NCBI RefSeq assembly: GCF_030929555.1
Contig: NZ_JAVFVT010000017.1
Coordinates: 1-64,000, forward strand
Length of the DNA: 64,000 bases
Direction of reading: 5' to 3'
Source of the DNA: Paenibacillus sp. LHD-117
GTDB taxonomy: Bacteria > Bacillota > Bacilli > Paenibacillales > Paenibacillaceae
Shown here: positions 35,552-45,943 of the stretch, in pieces
How the letters are laid out: every line of letters begins with the position of its first letter
Numbering within the stretch: position 1 is the first letter of the stretch
Position numbers and translations under genes: made by a program
Notes under the pieces: generated by a model
What the model was told of the DNA's origin: nothing
Database searches by the model: none
What the model saw: the letters and a program-made list of their open reading frames with translations, nothing else

Positions 35552-35908
35552 CCTCGGAGGCTGTCGATTCATTGTGAACAATTTGATTTTCTGCTTGATG
35601 GGAATTCAGGTTGGTATGTGGGGGCTTTCCACCCGCTTCTAACGGTTGCCAGTGCGCTTATTTCGTCTTAAACGCCATTCCCAAAATTGTAAGGGTTGCC
35701 AGCGAGCTTATTTCATCGAAATCAGCCCCATTATGCCGTTTTAGTGCCAAATAAGCTCCACCACAACCGTTATAATTTCAAACCAGCCCAAAAGACGCAT
35801 TTAGCCTCACTGACAACCGTTACAGAATCTAACACACGACTCGTGGCCACTAGCACGACGATTGGAGTCGACAAGTGTTGTCCACATTAAATCGACAGCC
35901 TCCCTCGG
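35552..35908. mobile_element. MITE-like element with terminal inverted repeats
   Basis: The ends at 35552-35582 and 35878-35908 are inverted copies sharing GAGGCTGTCGATT, then A, TGTG and ACAA with few mismatches. Inside lies a symmetric four-copy repeat (35641-35821). No transposase or other gene is present, so this is a non-autonomous palindromic element. A third copy of the end core GAGGCTGTCGATT occurs at 35325-35337, next to folP. The element lies in the 720-base gap between folP and pabC; the rest of the gap (35307-35551, 35909-36026) shows no gene. Confidence 0.6.
35641..35821. repeat. Four-copy, two-plus-two inverted repeat array
   Basis: A 23-base motif beginning AACGGTTG and ending CTTATTT occurs at 35641-35663 and 35691-35713 on the plus strand and at 35749-35771 and 35799-35821 on the minus strand. 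The two direct copies are 50 bases apart and so are the two inverted ones, which makes the whole array symmetric about 35731. Copies differ at several positions, so this is an old or evolving repeat. Confidence 0.75.
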
Positions 35909-36026
35909 TCTGTTAGATTCCAACATTGCCTTATTTTTTGGCAATAACGACTGTGGTGTCCGTTAGCTCAAAAAACACATCTGCGAGCTACCGCCCGCCA
36001 TTCATCGCCAGTCTCCAATTACTTGG

Positions 36027-37169
36027 TTACAGTGTTGCCGATCCGGTATCGGCTCGATACATGGCGAGCAGGCGCATGGTCAGGGGACCCGCCTCTCCGC
36101 CGCCAACCTTCCGTTCGAATCCGTCCCAATCGCTCAGCACCGTCACCGGCACAAGCTCCTGAATCGAATTCGTCAACCACACTTCATCCGCCTCCAGCAG
36201 CTCCTCCCACGAATACAAGCCTTCTTCGACCTTGCAGCCCGATTCCTGCGCAAGCTCCAAAACCCGTGCCCGAGTCACGCCGGGCAGAATGCCCGTTGCG
36301 ATGGAAGGCGTGCAGACCGTTCCGTCCCGTAAAAAAAACAAATTGCTGACGATGCCCTCCGCGAGCCAGCCTTCACGGCTCAGCATCAGGCCTTCGGCTC
36401 CGGGCGAAGGGAGGCTGGAGACAGCCTGCTCTTGATCGGCAACCATAGGTGACGGTCCTTCCGATGCAGCGGAATGCGACGACAGCAGCGGGTCGACGTC
36501 TTCGGCGTCCTGCACCCGATTGCCACTTGGTGCTAGCTGACCCGAATTCGATCCACGCTCGGGCAGTTGCGGTTCTGCACCAGACTCAGGCTGCGACATT
36601 CCCGCTCCATGCTCGGTCAGTTGCCGCACGGCATCGGGATCCGATCGCAGAGCTGCTCTGTCCTCGCCCCGCGTCAGACCCAACATCTCCCGCTTCGCCA
36701 AAATATTGTTCATATAATGAAGCGATTTGAACCGGACCTGTCCCTCCGGGGTGTTCCGCCTCGTCCGCAGCAGCCTCAGCTCCCTGCCGCGCCGGAGCGT
36801 CTCGTCGCTCGTTGCGGGCAAAGCCTTCACGAGCAACAGTACAGTCGGGCGGGCGTAATCGCCGGCCGGCAATCCGAGCTCGCCGTCGCCCGCGCTTACG
36901 GTCAGCCTGACGTAGCCGTCCGCCAGCCCGTTGACGGCCAGCAGCTCCCTGACCCGCAAGCGCAGCTCGGCGCCTTCCATGTCGAACGGAATGCCCAGCT
37001 CGTCGCAGCCGGAGCGCAGCCGTTCCAGATGACGCTCTAGCAGATATGGCTCTCCGCCATACGTCCGGAACGTCTCGAACAACCCGAGACCGTACAAAAA
37101 GCCGTGATCGTATACCGAGATCACGGCTTCCCCACCATCTACAATCCTACCGTTCAGCCATACGTTCAT
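36027..37169 (-). CDS. pabC: 4-amino-4-deoxychorismate lyase with internal insertion
   Basis: 380 residues from the ATG at 37169, overlapping the pabA stop as ATGA; the longer frame runs through pabA and is rejected. PLP class IV aminotransferase fold: [13 protein letters not shown] at 22-34, catalytic Lys148 in [20 protein letters not shown] at 269-279, TGILPGVTR and [11 protein letters not shown]. Releases pyruvate from aminodeoxychorismate to give p-aminobenzoate. Usual length is about 280-295; here residues about 170-256 form a low-complexity Ser/Pro/Gly/Glu-rich insertion in the loop between the Lys segment and the SNLFF segment. Confidence 0.92.
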   Translation of the reverse strand: MNVWLNGRIVDGGEAVISVYDHGFLYGLGLFETFRTYGGEPYLLERHLERLRSGCDELGIPFDMEGAELRLRVRELLAVNGLADGYVRLTVSAGDGELGLPAGDYARPTVLLLVKALPATSDETLRRGRELRLLRTRRNTPEGQVRFKSLHYMNNILAKREMLGLTRGEDRAALRSDPDAVRQLTEHGAGMSQPESGAEPQLPERGSNSGQLAPSGNRVQDAEDVDPLLSSHSAASEGPSPMVADQEQAVSSLPSPGAEGLMLSREGWLAEGIVSNLFFLRDGTVCTPSIATGILPGVTRARVLELAQESGCKVEEGLYSWEELLEADEVWLTNSIQELVPVTVLSDWDGFERKVGGGEAGPLTMRLLAMYRADTGSATL

Positions 37170-37750
37170 CGCTGCAGCGTGCCGGCCGTGTGGCGCAGGA
37201 AGTTGCGAAGCATCGTATGACCGTGATCCGTAATGATCGACTCCGGATGGAACTGCACCCCTTCGATCGCGTATTCCTTGTGGCGGAGCCCCATAATCTC
37301 GCCCTCGGCCGTCTCCGCGCTGATCTCGAGGCAATCCGGAAGCGTCTCTTTCTTCACGATCAGCGAATGGTAACGCGTCGCGGTGAACGGAGACTCCATG
37401 CCCTCGAAGATCGATTTGCTGTCGTGTTGGATTTGGGACGTCTTGCCGTGCATCAGCTTCTCCGCCCGCACGACATCCCCGCCGAACGCTTGTCCGATGG
37501 ACTGATGGCCGAGGCAGACGCCGAAGATCGGAATCTTGCCTTTGAAATGGTCGATCAGCGATAGGCTGATACCCGCTTCGTTCGGGGAGCAAGGGCCTGG
37601 CGATATGAGAATATGGTCCGGTTTGAGCGATTCAATCCCTACCAGGTCAATCTCGTCGTTCCGCTTCACGACGATCTCCTCGCCGAGCTCGCCCAAGTAT
37701 TGCACCAAGTTGTACGTGAACGAATCATAGTTGTCGATGACTAGTATCAT
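37166..37750 (-). CDS. pabA: Aminodeoxychorismate/anthranilate synthase glutamine amidotransferase subunit
   Basis: 194 residues from the ATG at 37750, with AAGGGGG upstream; the longer frame lacks this. Class I glutamine amidotransferase: [46 protein letters not shown] with the catalytic Cys, and the His-Glu pair in GVQFHPESI. Supplies ammonia to PabB and, as in B. subtilis, probably also to anthranilate synthase. Lies 14 bases after pabB. Confidence 0.95.
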   Translation of the reverse strand: MILVIDNYDSFTYNLVQYLGELGEEIVVKRNDEIDLVGIESLKPDHILISPGPCSPNEAGISLSLIDHFKGKIPIFGVCLGHQSIGQAFGGDVVRAEKLMHGKTSQIQHDSKSIFEGMESPFTATRYHSLIVKKETLPDCLEISAETAEGEIMGLRHKEYAIEGVQFHPESIITDHGHTMLRNFLRHTAGTLQR

Positions 37751-37764
37751 GTTTCGTTTCCCCC

Positions 37765-39351
37765 TTAAGCGTTCTCCTCTGCCGCGAACCGCTGGCTGTA
37801 CTGAATCGCCTTCCACAGCGCCTTCGCCTTGCTTAGAGACTCGTAATATTCGCGTTCCGGATCGGAGTCGATCACGATGCCCGCGCCCGCCTGGATATGC
37901 ACGGTTCCGTCCTGCACCGCCATCGTTCGAATAATAATATTAAATTCCATATCCCCGTTATAGTCAATCCATCCCATCGATCCCGTGTACGGCCCTCTGC
38001 GTACGGGCTCCAGCTCCTCGATGATCTCCATCGTGCGGATCTTGGGCGCTCCCGTGATCGTGCCTCCCGGGAAGGTTGCGGCGATGACGTCGTACGCATC
38101 CTTGCCTTCCGCCAGCTCGCCGTCCACCTGCGATACGAGATGCATGACATGCGAATACCGCTCGACGACCATTAATTCCTTCACTTGAACCGTGCCGTAC
38201 CTCGAAATGCGGCCCAAGTCGTTGCGCTCGAGATCGACCAGCATAATATGCTCGGCCCGTTCCTTCTCGTTCGTCCGCAGCTCCTCCTCGAAGCGCAAAT
38301 CCTCTTCCTCCGTGCGCCCTCTGCGCCTCGTACCCGCGATCGGCCGCGTGCCGAGCCGTCTGCCGTTCAGCTCCACGAGCAGCTCCGGCGACGCCGATAC
38401 GAGTTGGAAGTCCGGACAACGCAGGAAGCCCATGTAAGGCGACGGGTTGAACAGCCTGAGCCATTCGTACAGCTCTTCGGGAGATGCTTCAACGCTTCGG
38501 CTCTGCCGCTGGGAGAGGTTCACCTGGAACACGTCGCCTTGCCCGATATATTGCTGTATCGCCCGAACGGCATCCATGAACGCGTCCTTCGTGAACGGAG
38601 AAAACAGCCCTTCCAGCTCCTCGACGTTAATCTGCAGCGTGTCCTTCTCCATCAGCGACTTCCGGCGCTCGCGCAGCGCATCCGCCCGATTCGCCGCCTT
38701 CTCTTCTTCGAACCAGGTGAGCCAATAGTCGGCCATCCCTTCGGCACGAGAAACCGCGCGGTCGTAAATCTCCCGGAGCGCTTCCCGCGACGCGTCGATC
38801 TCGATCGGACTATGAACGACGCAATAGACGACAGATCGCTCGTGGTCGATCACCCACAGCTCGTTCATCCGCATGAACAAGTAATCCGGAATTTCCGTGT
38901 CGTCCGCCGCGTAAGCCGGCAGCTTCTCGATCGTACGAACGATATCGTAACTCCAAAATCCCGCGCAGCCGCCAAGCCACTTCGGCCCGCCTTCCAACCT
39001 CGGACCGCGGCAATCGCCCATCCATTTGCGCACGATGTCGAGCGGCTTGCCCTTCCACTTCTTGCGGCCGATGGCTTGCTCCTCCATGGACAAGAACGCC
39101 ATCGATTCCGCTTCAAGGCCTTTGCCTCGGATGACGCCCTCCGGATGTACGCCGAGATACGTGAAGCTGCCGACCTTCCCGCTCTCTAGCACGAACGCGT
39201 AAGGCGACGCATCCTGCCATACTTCCTCCCAAGAGGCGATGATCTCGCCCCCGTGAGGCTGATAGGGCAGCTCCAGCACGCAGGGCAGCGTCGTATATTT
39301 CTCTTCGGCGCGCCACCGTAGCCACTCTTCCCAAGCGGTGAACATCACCAT
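37765..39351 (-). CDS. pabB: Aminodeoxychorismate synthase component I
   Basis: 528 residues of the chorismate-binding family. Key blocks: [14 protein letters not shown] (with one residue variation), [76 protein letters not shown] and [17 protein letters not shown]. Forms aminodeoxychorismate from chorismate and PabA-derived ammonia. A second in-frame ATG lies at 39345. A TATACT -10 box at 39387-39392 may belong to its promoter. Confidence 0.94.
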   Translation of the reverse strand: MVMFTAWEEWLRWRAEEKYTTLPCVLELPYQPHGGEIIASWEEVWQDASPYAFVLESGKVGSFTYLGVHPEGVIRGKGLEAESMAFLSMEEQAIGRKKWKGKPLDIVRKWMGDCRGPRLEGGPKWLGGCAGFWSYDIVRTIEKLPAYAADDTEIPDYLFMRMNELWVIDHERSVVYCVVHSPIEIDASREALREIYDRAVSRAEGMADYWLTWFEEEKAANRADALRERRKSLMEKDTLQINVEELEGLFSPFTKDAFMDAVRAIQQYIGQGDVFQVNLSQRQSRSVEASPEELYEWLRLFNPSPYMGFLRCPDFQLVSASPELLVELNGRRLGTRPIAGTRRRGRTEEEDLRFEEELRTNEKERAEHIMLVDLERNDLGRISRYGTVQVKELMVVERYSHVMHLVSQVDGELAEGKDAYDVIAATFPGGTITGAPKIRTMEIIEELEPVRRGPYTGSMGWIDYNGDMEFNIIIRTMAVQDGTVHIQAGAGIVIDSDPEREYYESLSKAKALWKAIQYSQRFAAEENA

Positions 39352-39404
39352 CGCCCCCCCGATCTGATCTCTTGTTAGTTGCGCCTAGTATACCGAATTG
39401 CAAC

Positions 39405-39446
39405 CAAAAAGAAAAGCGCCCCCCATTCCGCGGAATGGGAGGCCTA
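39405..39446 (-). terminator. Terminator-like hairpin between cysK and pabB
   Basis: On the minus strand GCCTCCCATTCC, GC, GGAATGGGGGGC form a 12-bp stem followed by GCTTTTCTTTTT. It lies beyond the dispersed repeat that follows cysK and would end the cysK transcript before pabB. Confidence 0.75.
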
Positions 39447-39478
39447 ACTAGGCGGTGAAGCCGCTAATTAAGATCAAG

Positions 39479-39683
39479 TTCAAAAAGTCCGGTTTTCAGC
39501 ACCGAGAAGGTTGAAAGAAGCTAGGAAATGAGGAGCGGAGCGTAGCTGGAGGCTACGTGAACACCTGCAATGTTTCCAGAGGAAACATACTTCGTAAGCA
39601 TTCGCTTAGTTCCGGTTGAATTCAAGATTCGATGTCGAATACGCTTCCCGATAAGCTTCGTGATCAAAATTGGACTTTTTGAA
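39479..39683. repeat. Dispersed palindromic-ended repeat (205 bp)
   Basis: Bounded by perfect 12-base inverted ends TTCAAAAAGTCC and GGACTTTTTGAA. The interior has AGCACCGAGAAGG, GAGGAGCGGAGCGTAG and GATTCGATGTCGAATACG, with several internal complementary blocks such as TGTTTCC/GGAAACA, but no reading frame. It begins six bases after the cysK stop. The compact size, absence of a gene and terminal repeats suggest a MITE or a structured RNA element; similar sequences are, to my recollection, frequent in Paenibacillus genomes. The remaining bases of the gap hold only the terminator and the pabB promoter. Confidence 0.7.
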
Positions 39684-39689
39684 TTACCT

Positions 39690-40628
39690 TTAGTTTTCGA
39701 AGTTGAAGAGCGGTGTGCTGAGGTAACGTTCGCCGTTGCTCGGCACGATCGCGATGACGCGCTTGCCTTTGCCCAGCTCCTTCGCTACTTTCAAAGCCGC
39801 GCTGATTGCCGCGCCGGAGGAGATGCCGCACAGAATACCTTCTTCCTTCGCCGCGCGACGAGCGTACTCGAACGCTTCTTCGTTCTCGATCGTAATGACG
39901 CCGTCATAGATCTCGCGGTTCAGAATGTCCGGCACGAAGTTGGCGCCGATGCCTTGGATCTTATGCGGTCCAGGGTTGCCACCAGACAACAGTGGGGAAG
40001 CCGCTGGCTCTACCGCGTAGATCTTGATGCCGTCGAAGTTCTTCTTCAGCACTTCGCCAGCGCCGGAGATCGTGCCGCCGGTGCCGATGCCCGCGATAAA
40101 CGCGTCCAGCTTGCCGTCGAGGGAGTTGATCGCTTCCACGATTTCTGGCCCAGTCGTCTCGCGGTGGATCTTCACGTTCGCTTGGTTCTTGAATTGCTGC
40201 GGCATGAAGTAAGTGGCGTTCTCCTTCACAAGCTCTTCCGCTTTGCGAACCGCGCCGTTCATGCCTTCCGATCCTGGCGTCAGAACGAGATCCGCGCCGT
40301 AAGCGCGAAGCAGGTTGCGACGCTCAAGGCTCATCGTCTCCGGCATAACCAGAATCGCCTTGTAACCTTTCGCTGCCGCTACCATCGCAAGACCGATGCC
40401 GGTATTGCCGGAAGTCGGTTCAACGATCGTATCGCCTGGCTTCAGTACGCCTTCTTGCTCCGCGACTTCGATCATGCTGATCGCGATGCGGTCCTTCACG
40501 CTTGCTCCCGGGTTCTGGTACTCCAGCTTGACGTAAACTTCCGCGCTGTCTTCCGGTACTAGACGGTTCAAACGAACCAATGGTGTATCGCCGATAAGTT
40601 CTGTTACGCTTTGCACAATTCTTGCCAT
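39690..40628 (-). CDS. cysK: Cysteine synthase A
   Basis: 312 residues, AGGAGG before the ATG. PLP enzyme making cysteine from O-acetylserine and sulfide. [16 protein letters not shown] contains the PLP Lys; [19 protein letters not shown] binds substrate; [13 protein letters not shown] holds the phosphate; [11 protein letters not shown] closes the cofactor site. Same place as in B. subtilis, between the foldase-like gene and pabB. Confidence 0.96.
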   Translation of the reverse strand: MARIVQSVTELIGDTPLVRLNRLVPEDSAEVYVKLEYQNPGASVKDRIAISMIEVAEQEGVLKPGDTIVEPTSGNTGIGLAMVAAAKGYKAILVMPETMSLERRNLLRAYGADLVLTPGSEGMNGAVRKAEELVKENATYFMPQQFKNQANVKIHRETTGPEIVEAINSLDGKLDAFIAGIGTGGTISGAGEVLKKNFDGIKIYAVEPAASPLLSGGNPGPHKIQGIGANFVPDILNREIYDGVITIENEEAFEYARRAAKEEGILCGISSGAAISAALKVAKELGKGKRVIAIVPSNGERYLSTPLFNFEN

Positions 40629-40751
40629 GAGTGGAAAGCCTCCTTATTCCGACTAAAATAGTTGGTATTCTGCTTATTCCATCTTATCAATCTCAAGCTT
40701 CCGTTGTCAATAGCCACTTTACAAGCGCTTACCGGCTTTACATAGGTTTTC

Positions 40752-41696
40752 TCACTTCACAATAACGGCGTCGTAACGGACGAGCAGCTCATCCTCGATC
40801 TCGGTCATCGGCTTCGCCCGCTCCAGCGCCAGCTGCTTGCGGACGACGTCCTGCAGTCGCTGTCCCGCGAGGCCAGCCGTCGATTTTTGACCCATTAGCT
40901 GAATGACGGCATATCCGGATTCCATCGCGATCGGCCCCGCCGTTTCCCCGATGGACAGCAGACCCGCTTCGGCAAGCATCCCGCTATCGTAAAAAGGATC
41001 GTCCGCCTCGATAAATCCGAGATCTCCGCCTGATTCCTTCGTAAATTCGTCCAGCGAATACGACTTCGCCAACTCGGAGAATTCGTCCCCGCCTTCCAGC
41101 TTTTCGATCACTTCGTCTGCTAGCTCCCTTGTATCGGTAACGATCCACCGGAGATGATATTCGGACTTTGGCGCGAACTGTTCCGGATGTTCCTCGATAT
41201 AAGCAGTCACCTCGGCGTCCGAGATCGGAACCGTGGCCGCCGTTATGTTCTCCAGCAAGAGCCTATACCGCATATCGTCAAGCACCTGTTCCCTGCTTAA
41301 ACCAAGCTGCTCCTTCATAACGGTAAAAAACCGCTCCTCGCTCTCGTAGCCTTCGGCCGACGCTGCCAGTTCGCGGTCAAGTTCCTCTTGCGTTACTTTG
41401 ATGTCCTTCGCAGCCGCTTCCCGGTCCATCGCCTCGCGAAGCATCAGCGTGCGCAGGACGGCATCCCCGTATTGTTTGTACAGCTCCTCGGTCAGCTTCT
41501 GCCGCGTAATTTCCTTGCCTCCGACGGTAGCAACGGCTTCGTCCCCGTCTCTATCCTTAGGCGGAACGGAGTCCGCCTGTTCGTTCCCTCTACCAAACGC
41601 CTGCGGCCACATCTTCACGATGACCGCCCCCGTTAGCGCAATCAGGCAGATCGCTTGAAGGATGACGACGGCCTTCAGCACTTCTACTCTTCTCAT
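40752..41696 (-). CDS. Membrane-anchored parvulin-type peptidyl-prolyl isomerase
   Basis: 314 residues. One N-terminal membrane helix (about 9-29) without a lipobox Cys, a SurA-like helical region (about 45-155) and a divergent parvulin domain (about 160-265) with YHLRWIVTD, FSELAKSYSLDEFTKESGG, DLGFIEADD and SGYAVIQLMG. Corresponds to B. subtilis yacD, between hslO and cysK. Probably helps secreted proteins fold outside the membrane; isomerase activity is not certain. Confidence 0.87.
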   Translation of the reverse strand: MRRVEVLKAVVILQAICLIALTGAVIVKMWPQAFGRGNEQADSVPPKDRDGDEAVATVGGKEITRQKLTEELYKQYGDAVLRTLMLREAMDREAAAKDIKVTQEELDRELAASAEGYESEERFFTVMKEQLGLSREQVLDDMRYRLLLENITAATVPISDAEVTAYIEEHPEQFAPKSEYHLRWIVTDTRELADEVIEKLEGGDEFSELAKSYSLDEFTKESGGDLGFIEADDPFYDSGMLAEAGLLSIGETAGPIAMESGYAVIQLMGQKSTAGLAGQRLQDVVRKQLALERAKPMTEIEDELLVRYDAVIVK

Positions 41697-41714
41697 GTTC
41701 CCCTTGGCCTCCGG

Positions 41715-42614
41715 TTACTGGACCGGCTTCGGTTTCGCCTGCTCGAGCAGCTGCTCCAGCTGTGCCCGTTCAAAGGTGTACGTTTCGTTGCAGAAATGGC
41801 ATACGACTTCCGCTTTGCCGTCCTCTTGAATAATGCCTTCCAATTCCTTCTGCCCCAGACTGATCAGCGTCTGCTCCACGCGCTCCGCCGAGCAGTGGCA
41901 CTTGAATACGAGATCCATCGCGTCGTGGATAACGACATCATCGTCGACGACCCATTTCAGCAAATCCTCCGGACTTTCGCCTTGCGCCAATAGCGCCGTT
42001 ACCGGCGGCATGCCGGAGATCGCTTGCTCCAGCCGCGTAATCTCGCCATCGGTCAGACCCGGCAACAGCTGCACGATATATCCGCCCGCGTGAAGCACGG
42101 AATTGTCGTTCTCCACCAGCACGCCCACTCCGACCGCGGAAGGGGTCTGCTCCGATACGGCAAAGTAATACGTAAAGTCCTCGCCGAGCTCGCCCGATAC
42201 GAGCGGTACGCTGCCGCGGTAAGGCTCCTTCAGCCCGAGATCCTTCGTTATGTGCAAATAACCGGTGGAGCCGACCGCTCCAGCCACGTCCAGCTTGCCG
42301 CGCTCGTTGCTGCCATGATGCGCCTGCGGATGCTCGACATAACCGCGCACCTCGCCGTCCGCGTTCGCGTCCACGACGACTTGCCCGATCGGTCCGTCGC
42401 CCTTCACCTGAATCGTCAGCTTCTCCTTGCCCTTCAGCATCGCCCCCATCATCGCGCCCACGGACAGCGTGCGGCCAAGCGCCGCGGTCGCCGTCGGGAA
42501 CGTGTCATGGCGTCGCCGAAGCTCCTCCACCAGATTGGTCGTGCGGCATGCGAACACACGAATTTTGCCGCCCCAAGCCGTCCCGCGCACCAGCATATCG
42601 TTTTGCTTCTCCAT
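41715..42614 (-). CDS. hslO: Redox-regulated chaperone Hsp33
   Basis: 299 residues. RGTAWGGKIRVFACRTTNLV at the start and the zinc-binding pair FKCHCSAERV and VCHFCNETYTF near the C-terminus, which unfold under oxidative stress to switch on holdase activity. Ends 19 bases before the foldase-like gene; only two bases separate it from coaX. Confidence 0.96.
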   Translation of the reverse strand: MEKQNDMLVRGTAWGGKIRVFACRTTNLVEELRRRHDTFPTATAALGRTLSVGAMMGAMLKGKEKLTIQVKGDGPIGQVVVDANADGEVRGYVEHPQAHHGSNERGKLDVAGAVGSTGYLHITKDLGLKEPYRGSVPLVSGELGEDFTYYFAVSEQTPSAVGVGVLVENDNSVLHAGGYIVQLLPGLTDGEITRLEQAISGMPPVTALLAQGESPEDLLKWVVDDDVVIHDAMDLVFKCHCSAERVEQTLISLGQKELEGIIQEDGKAEVVCHFCNETYTFERAQLEQLLEQAKPKPVQ

Positions 42615-42616
42615 GA

Positions 42617-43390
42617 TTAATGCCCCTCCTGATTCCGTTCGTAAATGATTCGAAGACCTTCCAGCGTCAGTAGAGGATCCACTTCTTCTATCGTATCCGA
42701 TTCGGCGGCGATCAGCTCCGCAAGCCCGCCCGTCGCGATAACACGCGGCTTCACGCCGAATTCGGTTTTGATTCTGCCCACGATACCGTCAACTTGCCCC
42801 GCGTAGCCGAAAATAATTCCCGCCTGCATCGACGTGACCGGATTGCGCCCGATGACGCTCTTCGGCTTCGCCAGCTCGATGCGAGGCAGCTTCGCCGCCC
42901 GCTGGTACAACGCCTCCGTCGAGATACCGATGCCCGGCACGATTGCGCCGCCGAGGTAGTTGCCCCCCTCGTCGATATAGTCGAAGGTCGTCGCCGTACC
43001 GAAGTCGACGACAATGAGCGGCGTACCGTATTTCTCGATGCCGGCCACGGAGTTGACGATCCGGTCCGCGCCGACTTCCCTCGGATTCTCGTACCGGATG
43101 TTGAGCCCCGTCTTCACGCCGGGACCAACGATGACCGGCGCCTTGCGCACGTATTTCAGACAAAGCTGCTCCAGCGTCCGCATCAGCGGCGGAACAACGG
43201 AGGAAATAATAACGCCCTCGATCTGCTCCGTCTTGATGCCGGCGTAGCTGAAGAGGTTATGGATGTTGATTCCATATTCGTCTACGGTAGCGGAACGGTT
43301 CGTGCTGAGGCGCCAATGGTGAAGCAGCTCCTTACCTTTATAGACGCCAAGAACGATATTAGTGTTGCCAACGTCGATGACCAAAATCAT
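42617..43390 (-). CDS. coaX: Pantothenate kinase, type III
   Basis: 257 residues from the ATG at 43390, which overlaps the nadC stop as ATGA; the longer frame lies in nadC. Type III signature: [60 protein letters not shown] and GGAIVPGI. Starts coenzyme A synthesis and is insensitive to feedback. In B. subtilis coaX follows ftsH directly; here nadABC and a nucleoside transporter lie between. Confidence 0.95.
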   Translation of the reverse strand: MILVIDVGNTNIVLGVYKGKELLHHWRLSTNRSATVDEYGINIHNLFSYAGIKTEQIEGVIISSVVPPLMRTLEQLCLKYVRKAPVIVGPGVKTGLNIRYENPREVGADRIVNSVAGIEKYGTPLIVVDFGTATTFDYIDEGGNYLGGAIVPGIGISTEALYQRAAKLPRIELAKPKSVIGRNPVTSMQAGIIFGYAGQVDGIVGRIKTEFGVKPRVIATGGLAELIAAESDTIEEVDPLLTLEGLRIIYERNQEGH

Positions 43391-44277
43391 TTCGCCGTTC
43401 CACCCTTCTTCTCGCCCAGATCGAGACTGATGTCCAGCGCGTTGAACGAGTAGGTGAGTCCCCCGACCGAGATAACGTCCACACCGCAAGCGGCGATGCC
43501 ATGGATCGTGTCCAGATTGACGCCGCCGGATGCTTCGACGATGACATGCGGAGAGCGGCTTTTGATCAACTGCACCGCTTCCGTCATACGCTCGTTCCCC
43601 ATATTGTCCAGCATGATGATATCCGCGCCGCAAGCGAGCGCCTCTTCCACCTGCTCGATCGATTCCGTTTCCACTTCGATCTTCATCGTATGCGGAATTC
43701 GGCTGCGTGATGCTTGAACGGCCGCCGTGATGCTGCCGGCGCCTTTGATATGATTATCTTTGATCATAACGGCGTCGTATAAGCCGAACCGATGATTGGC
43801 GCCGCCGCCGACCCGGACCGCGTATTTCTCCAACAGCCGATGCCCCGGCGTCGTCTTGCGGGTATCGACGAGACGCACGGAAAGACCTTGCAGCTTCGCG
43901 ACGAACGCGCTGGTCTTGGTGGCAATGCCCGATAGACGCTGCATGAGATTAAGCGCAATCCGCTCTCCGGTCAGCAGGCTGTGCGTCCGGCCTTCCACTT
44001 CTATTATAACCGTGCCCTTCGTCACCCTGTCTCCGTCCTGGACCAAAGCCGTGAAGACGAGGGACGGATCCACGACCTCGAAGACCAGCTTTGCCACGGG
44101 AATACCCGCAATGATGCCGTTCTCCTTTACGTGGATAACAGCCTTCGACTGCGATTCCGCGGGGATCGTCGTCTCCGTCGTAATGTCGCCGCTTCCGATA
44201 TCCTCGGCCAGCCAGCTTCTGATCTGGCTCCGGAGAGCCTCGTCATATCCGCCCGTCGTCCATTCAAACATGTTCAA
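43387..44277 (-). CDS. nadC: Nicotinate-nucleotide pyrophosphorylase
   Basis: 296 residues. Converts quinolinate and PRPP to nicotinate mononucleotide. [80 protein letters not shown] and DIIMLDNM are conserved. Overlaps nadB by 14 bases and coaX by 4, so all are translationally coupled. Confidence 0.96.
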   Translation of the reverse strand: MNMFEWTTGGYDEALRSQIRSWLAEDIGSGDITTETTIPAESQSKAVIHVKENGIIAGIPVAKLVFEVVDPSLVFTALVQDGDRVTKGTVIIEVEGRTHSLLTGERIALNLMQRLSGIATKTSAFVAKLQGLSVRLVDTRKTTPGHRLLEKYAVRVGGGANHRFGLYDAVMIKDNHIKGAGSITAAVQASRSRIPHTMKIEVETESIEQVEEALACGADIIMLDNMGNERMTEAVQLIKSRSPHVIVEASGGVNLDTIHGIAACGVDVISVGGLTYSFNALDISLDLGEKKGGTAK

Positions 44278-45877
44278 TCCGCTCCTCGGTTATGCCTTGT
44301 GTATAATGCAGAATCGTATGCTTGCGCCACTGGAGATCGTCCTTCGCCGGGAAGTCCTCCCTGTAGTGCGCTCCGCGGCTTTCTTCCCGCTGCAGCGCCG
44401 CCTCCGTCGTCAGCAGCGCGCAAGTAAGCAGATTCGCGAATTCGTATTGTTCCCGCTCCGTCAGCGTCGCCTGGAAGATCGGCAATTGCCGCCTCAGCTC
44501 GTCCAGCCCTTTGCGCAAGCCGCTCTCGTCACGCCTAAGTCCGGCATAACGAACCATGACTTTCTGCAGCTTGAGTCTCCGCTCCACTACAGCCTGCATG
44601 GACACGGAACTGCGCGCCACTTTGCTGACGACGTTTGGCCGAATGTCGAGCGGCGGCAGCTCCTCGATGCGCTTAATGATGCGGCGTCCGAAGACGATCG
44701 CCTCGGACAGCGAGTTGCTCGCCAGCCGATTGGCGCCGTGAACCCCCGTCGACGACACTTCGCCGCAGGCGAACAACCGCTTAATATTGGTTTCCCCGTT
44801 CAGATCCGTCTTTACGCCTCCCATCATATAATGCATCGCAGGCGCGACGGGGATCCAGTCGGAGGTCAGATCGAGCCCGTATTTCAGGCAGGTTTCATAT
44901 ATCGTGGGAAAACGATGCTTCACCATCTCCGCCGGTTCATGCGTAATATCGATATAGACAAAGGTCGACCGCGTCTCCTCCATCTCGCTTACGATAGCGC
45001 GGGCCACGACGTCGCGCGGCGCCAGCTCCAGCTGCTCATGGTACTTATGCATGAAACGCTCGCCCTTGATATTGCGAAGTACGGCTCCTTCGCCGCGCAC
45101 CGCTTCCGAGATCAGAAATCTCGGCGCTCCCGGATAACAGAGCGATGTCGGATGGAACTGAATAAATTCAGGATCCCGTATGTAAGCGCCTGCGCGGTAA
45201 GCCATGGCAACACCATCGCCCGTCGCCACCTCCGGGTTCGTCGTATACCGATACAATTGGCCGGCGCCGCCGGAGCACAGAATGGTTGCCTTGCCCCTTA
45301 CGAACAAACGTTCCCCACTCAGCTTCTGCACGATCGCGCCACAGCAAACGCCGTCCTCCGTAACGAGGTCGATGACGAAATGATCGTCCCATACTTCGAT
45401 CTCGGGCGTAGATACCGCCTTCTCCGACAGCGCGCGGACGATCTCGTAGCCAGTCGCGTCTCCGTTGGCATGCAAAATGCGGCGCTGGCTGTGAGCGCCT
45501 TCTTTGGTCAAGGCGAATTCGCCGTTCTCGAGATCGAACTGCGTCCCCATCCGAATCAAGCTGCGGACGCCCTTCGGCCCCTCATGCACCAGCACGTCCA
45601 CCGCCTCGTCGGAACAAAGCCCCGCACCCGCGATCAACGTGTCTTGGCGATGATAGGCCGGCGAATCCTCGTCCGAAATGACGGCGGCGATGCCGCCTTG
45701 CGCGTAACGCGTGTTGCTGTCGAGCAGCGACTTCTTCGTGATCATGAGAACCGAATGCTGCTCGCTTGAACGTATAGCGGTAAAAAGACCGGCAATGCCG
45801 GCCCCGATGACGATGACATCTTTATCCACGACCGGCAGCTTGTCCAGCTCCACGTCGATCAAGTATCTAGGAATCAT
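44264..45877 (-). CDS. nadB: L-aspartate oxidase
   Basis: 537 residues, flavoprotein of the succinate dehydrogenase group. VIVIGAGIAGLFTAI binds FAD; TRYAQGGIAAVISDEDSP, HSQRRILHANGDATG, ATILCSGGAGQLY, EFIQFHPTSLCYP, ISEAVRGEGAVLRN and HGANRLASNSLSEAIVFGRR follow. Forms iminoaspartate for NadA. The cluster is nadA-nadB-nadC, as is common in Bacillota. Confidence 0.96.
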   Translation of the reverse strand: MIPRYLIDVELDKLPVVDKDVIVIGAGIAGLFTAIRSSEQHSVLMITKKSLLDSNTRYAQGGIAAVISDEDSPAYHRQDTLIAGAGLCSDEAVDVLVHEGPKGVRSLIRMGTQFDLENGEFALTKEGAHSQRRILHANGDATGYEIVRALSEKAVSTPEIEVWDDHFVIDLVTEDGVCCGAIVQKLSGERLFVRGKATILCSGGAGQLYRYTTNPEVATGDGVAMAYRAGAYIRDPEFIQFHPTSLCYPGAPRFLISEAVRGEGAVLRNIKGERFMHKYHEQLELAPRDVVARAIVSEMEETRSTFVYIDITHEPAEMVKHRFPTIYETCLKYGLDLTSDWIPVAPAMHYMMGGVKTDLNGETNIKRLFACGEVSSTGVHGANRLASNSLSEAIVFGRRIIKRIEELPPLDIRPNVVSKVARSSVSMQAVVERRLKLQKVMVRYAGLRRDESGLRKGLDELRRQLPIFQATLTEREQYEFANLLTCALLTTEAALQREESRGAHYREDFPAKDDLQWRKHTILHYTQGITEERIEHV

Positions 45878-45943
45878 AAGTGCGCCTCCCGCATTCGCGT
45901 CTAAGCTTTGGTCATTCTTCTCGTAACAAGGAAGCAGCGCATG

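Noticed and set aside
35641..35821. CRISPR-like array
   Set aside because: Only four degenerate copies, half of them inverted, with no cas genes; it is a palindromic repeat.
37170..37592. Long N-terminal extension of pabC
   Set aside because: It lies in another frame of pabA and has no homology to the family; the ATGA overlap gives a natural start.
40629..40751. CymR-type operator upstream of cysK
   Set aside because: Some ATTCC/GGAAT pieces are present, but I cannot match them to a reliable consensus by eye.
43796..45769. Long plus-strand open frame (657 codons) opposite nadC and nadB
   Set aside because: It is the complement of two clearly recognisable nad genes; the translation is Arg/His-rich with no motif or ribosome site, an artefact of GC-rich codon use.
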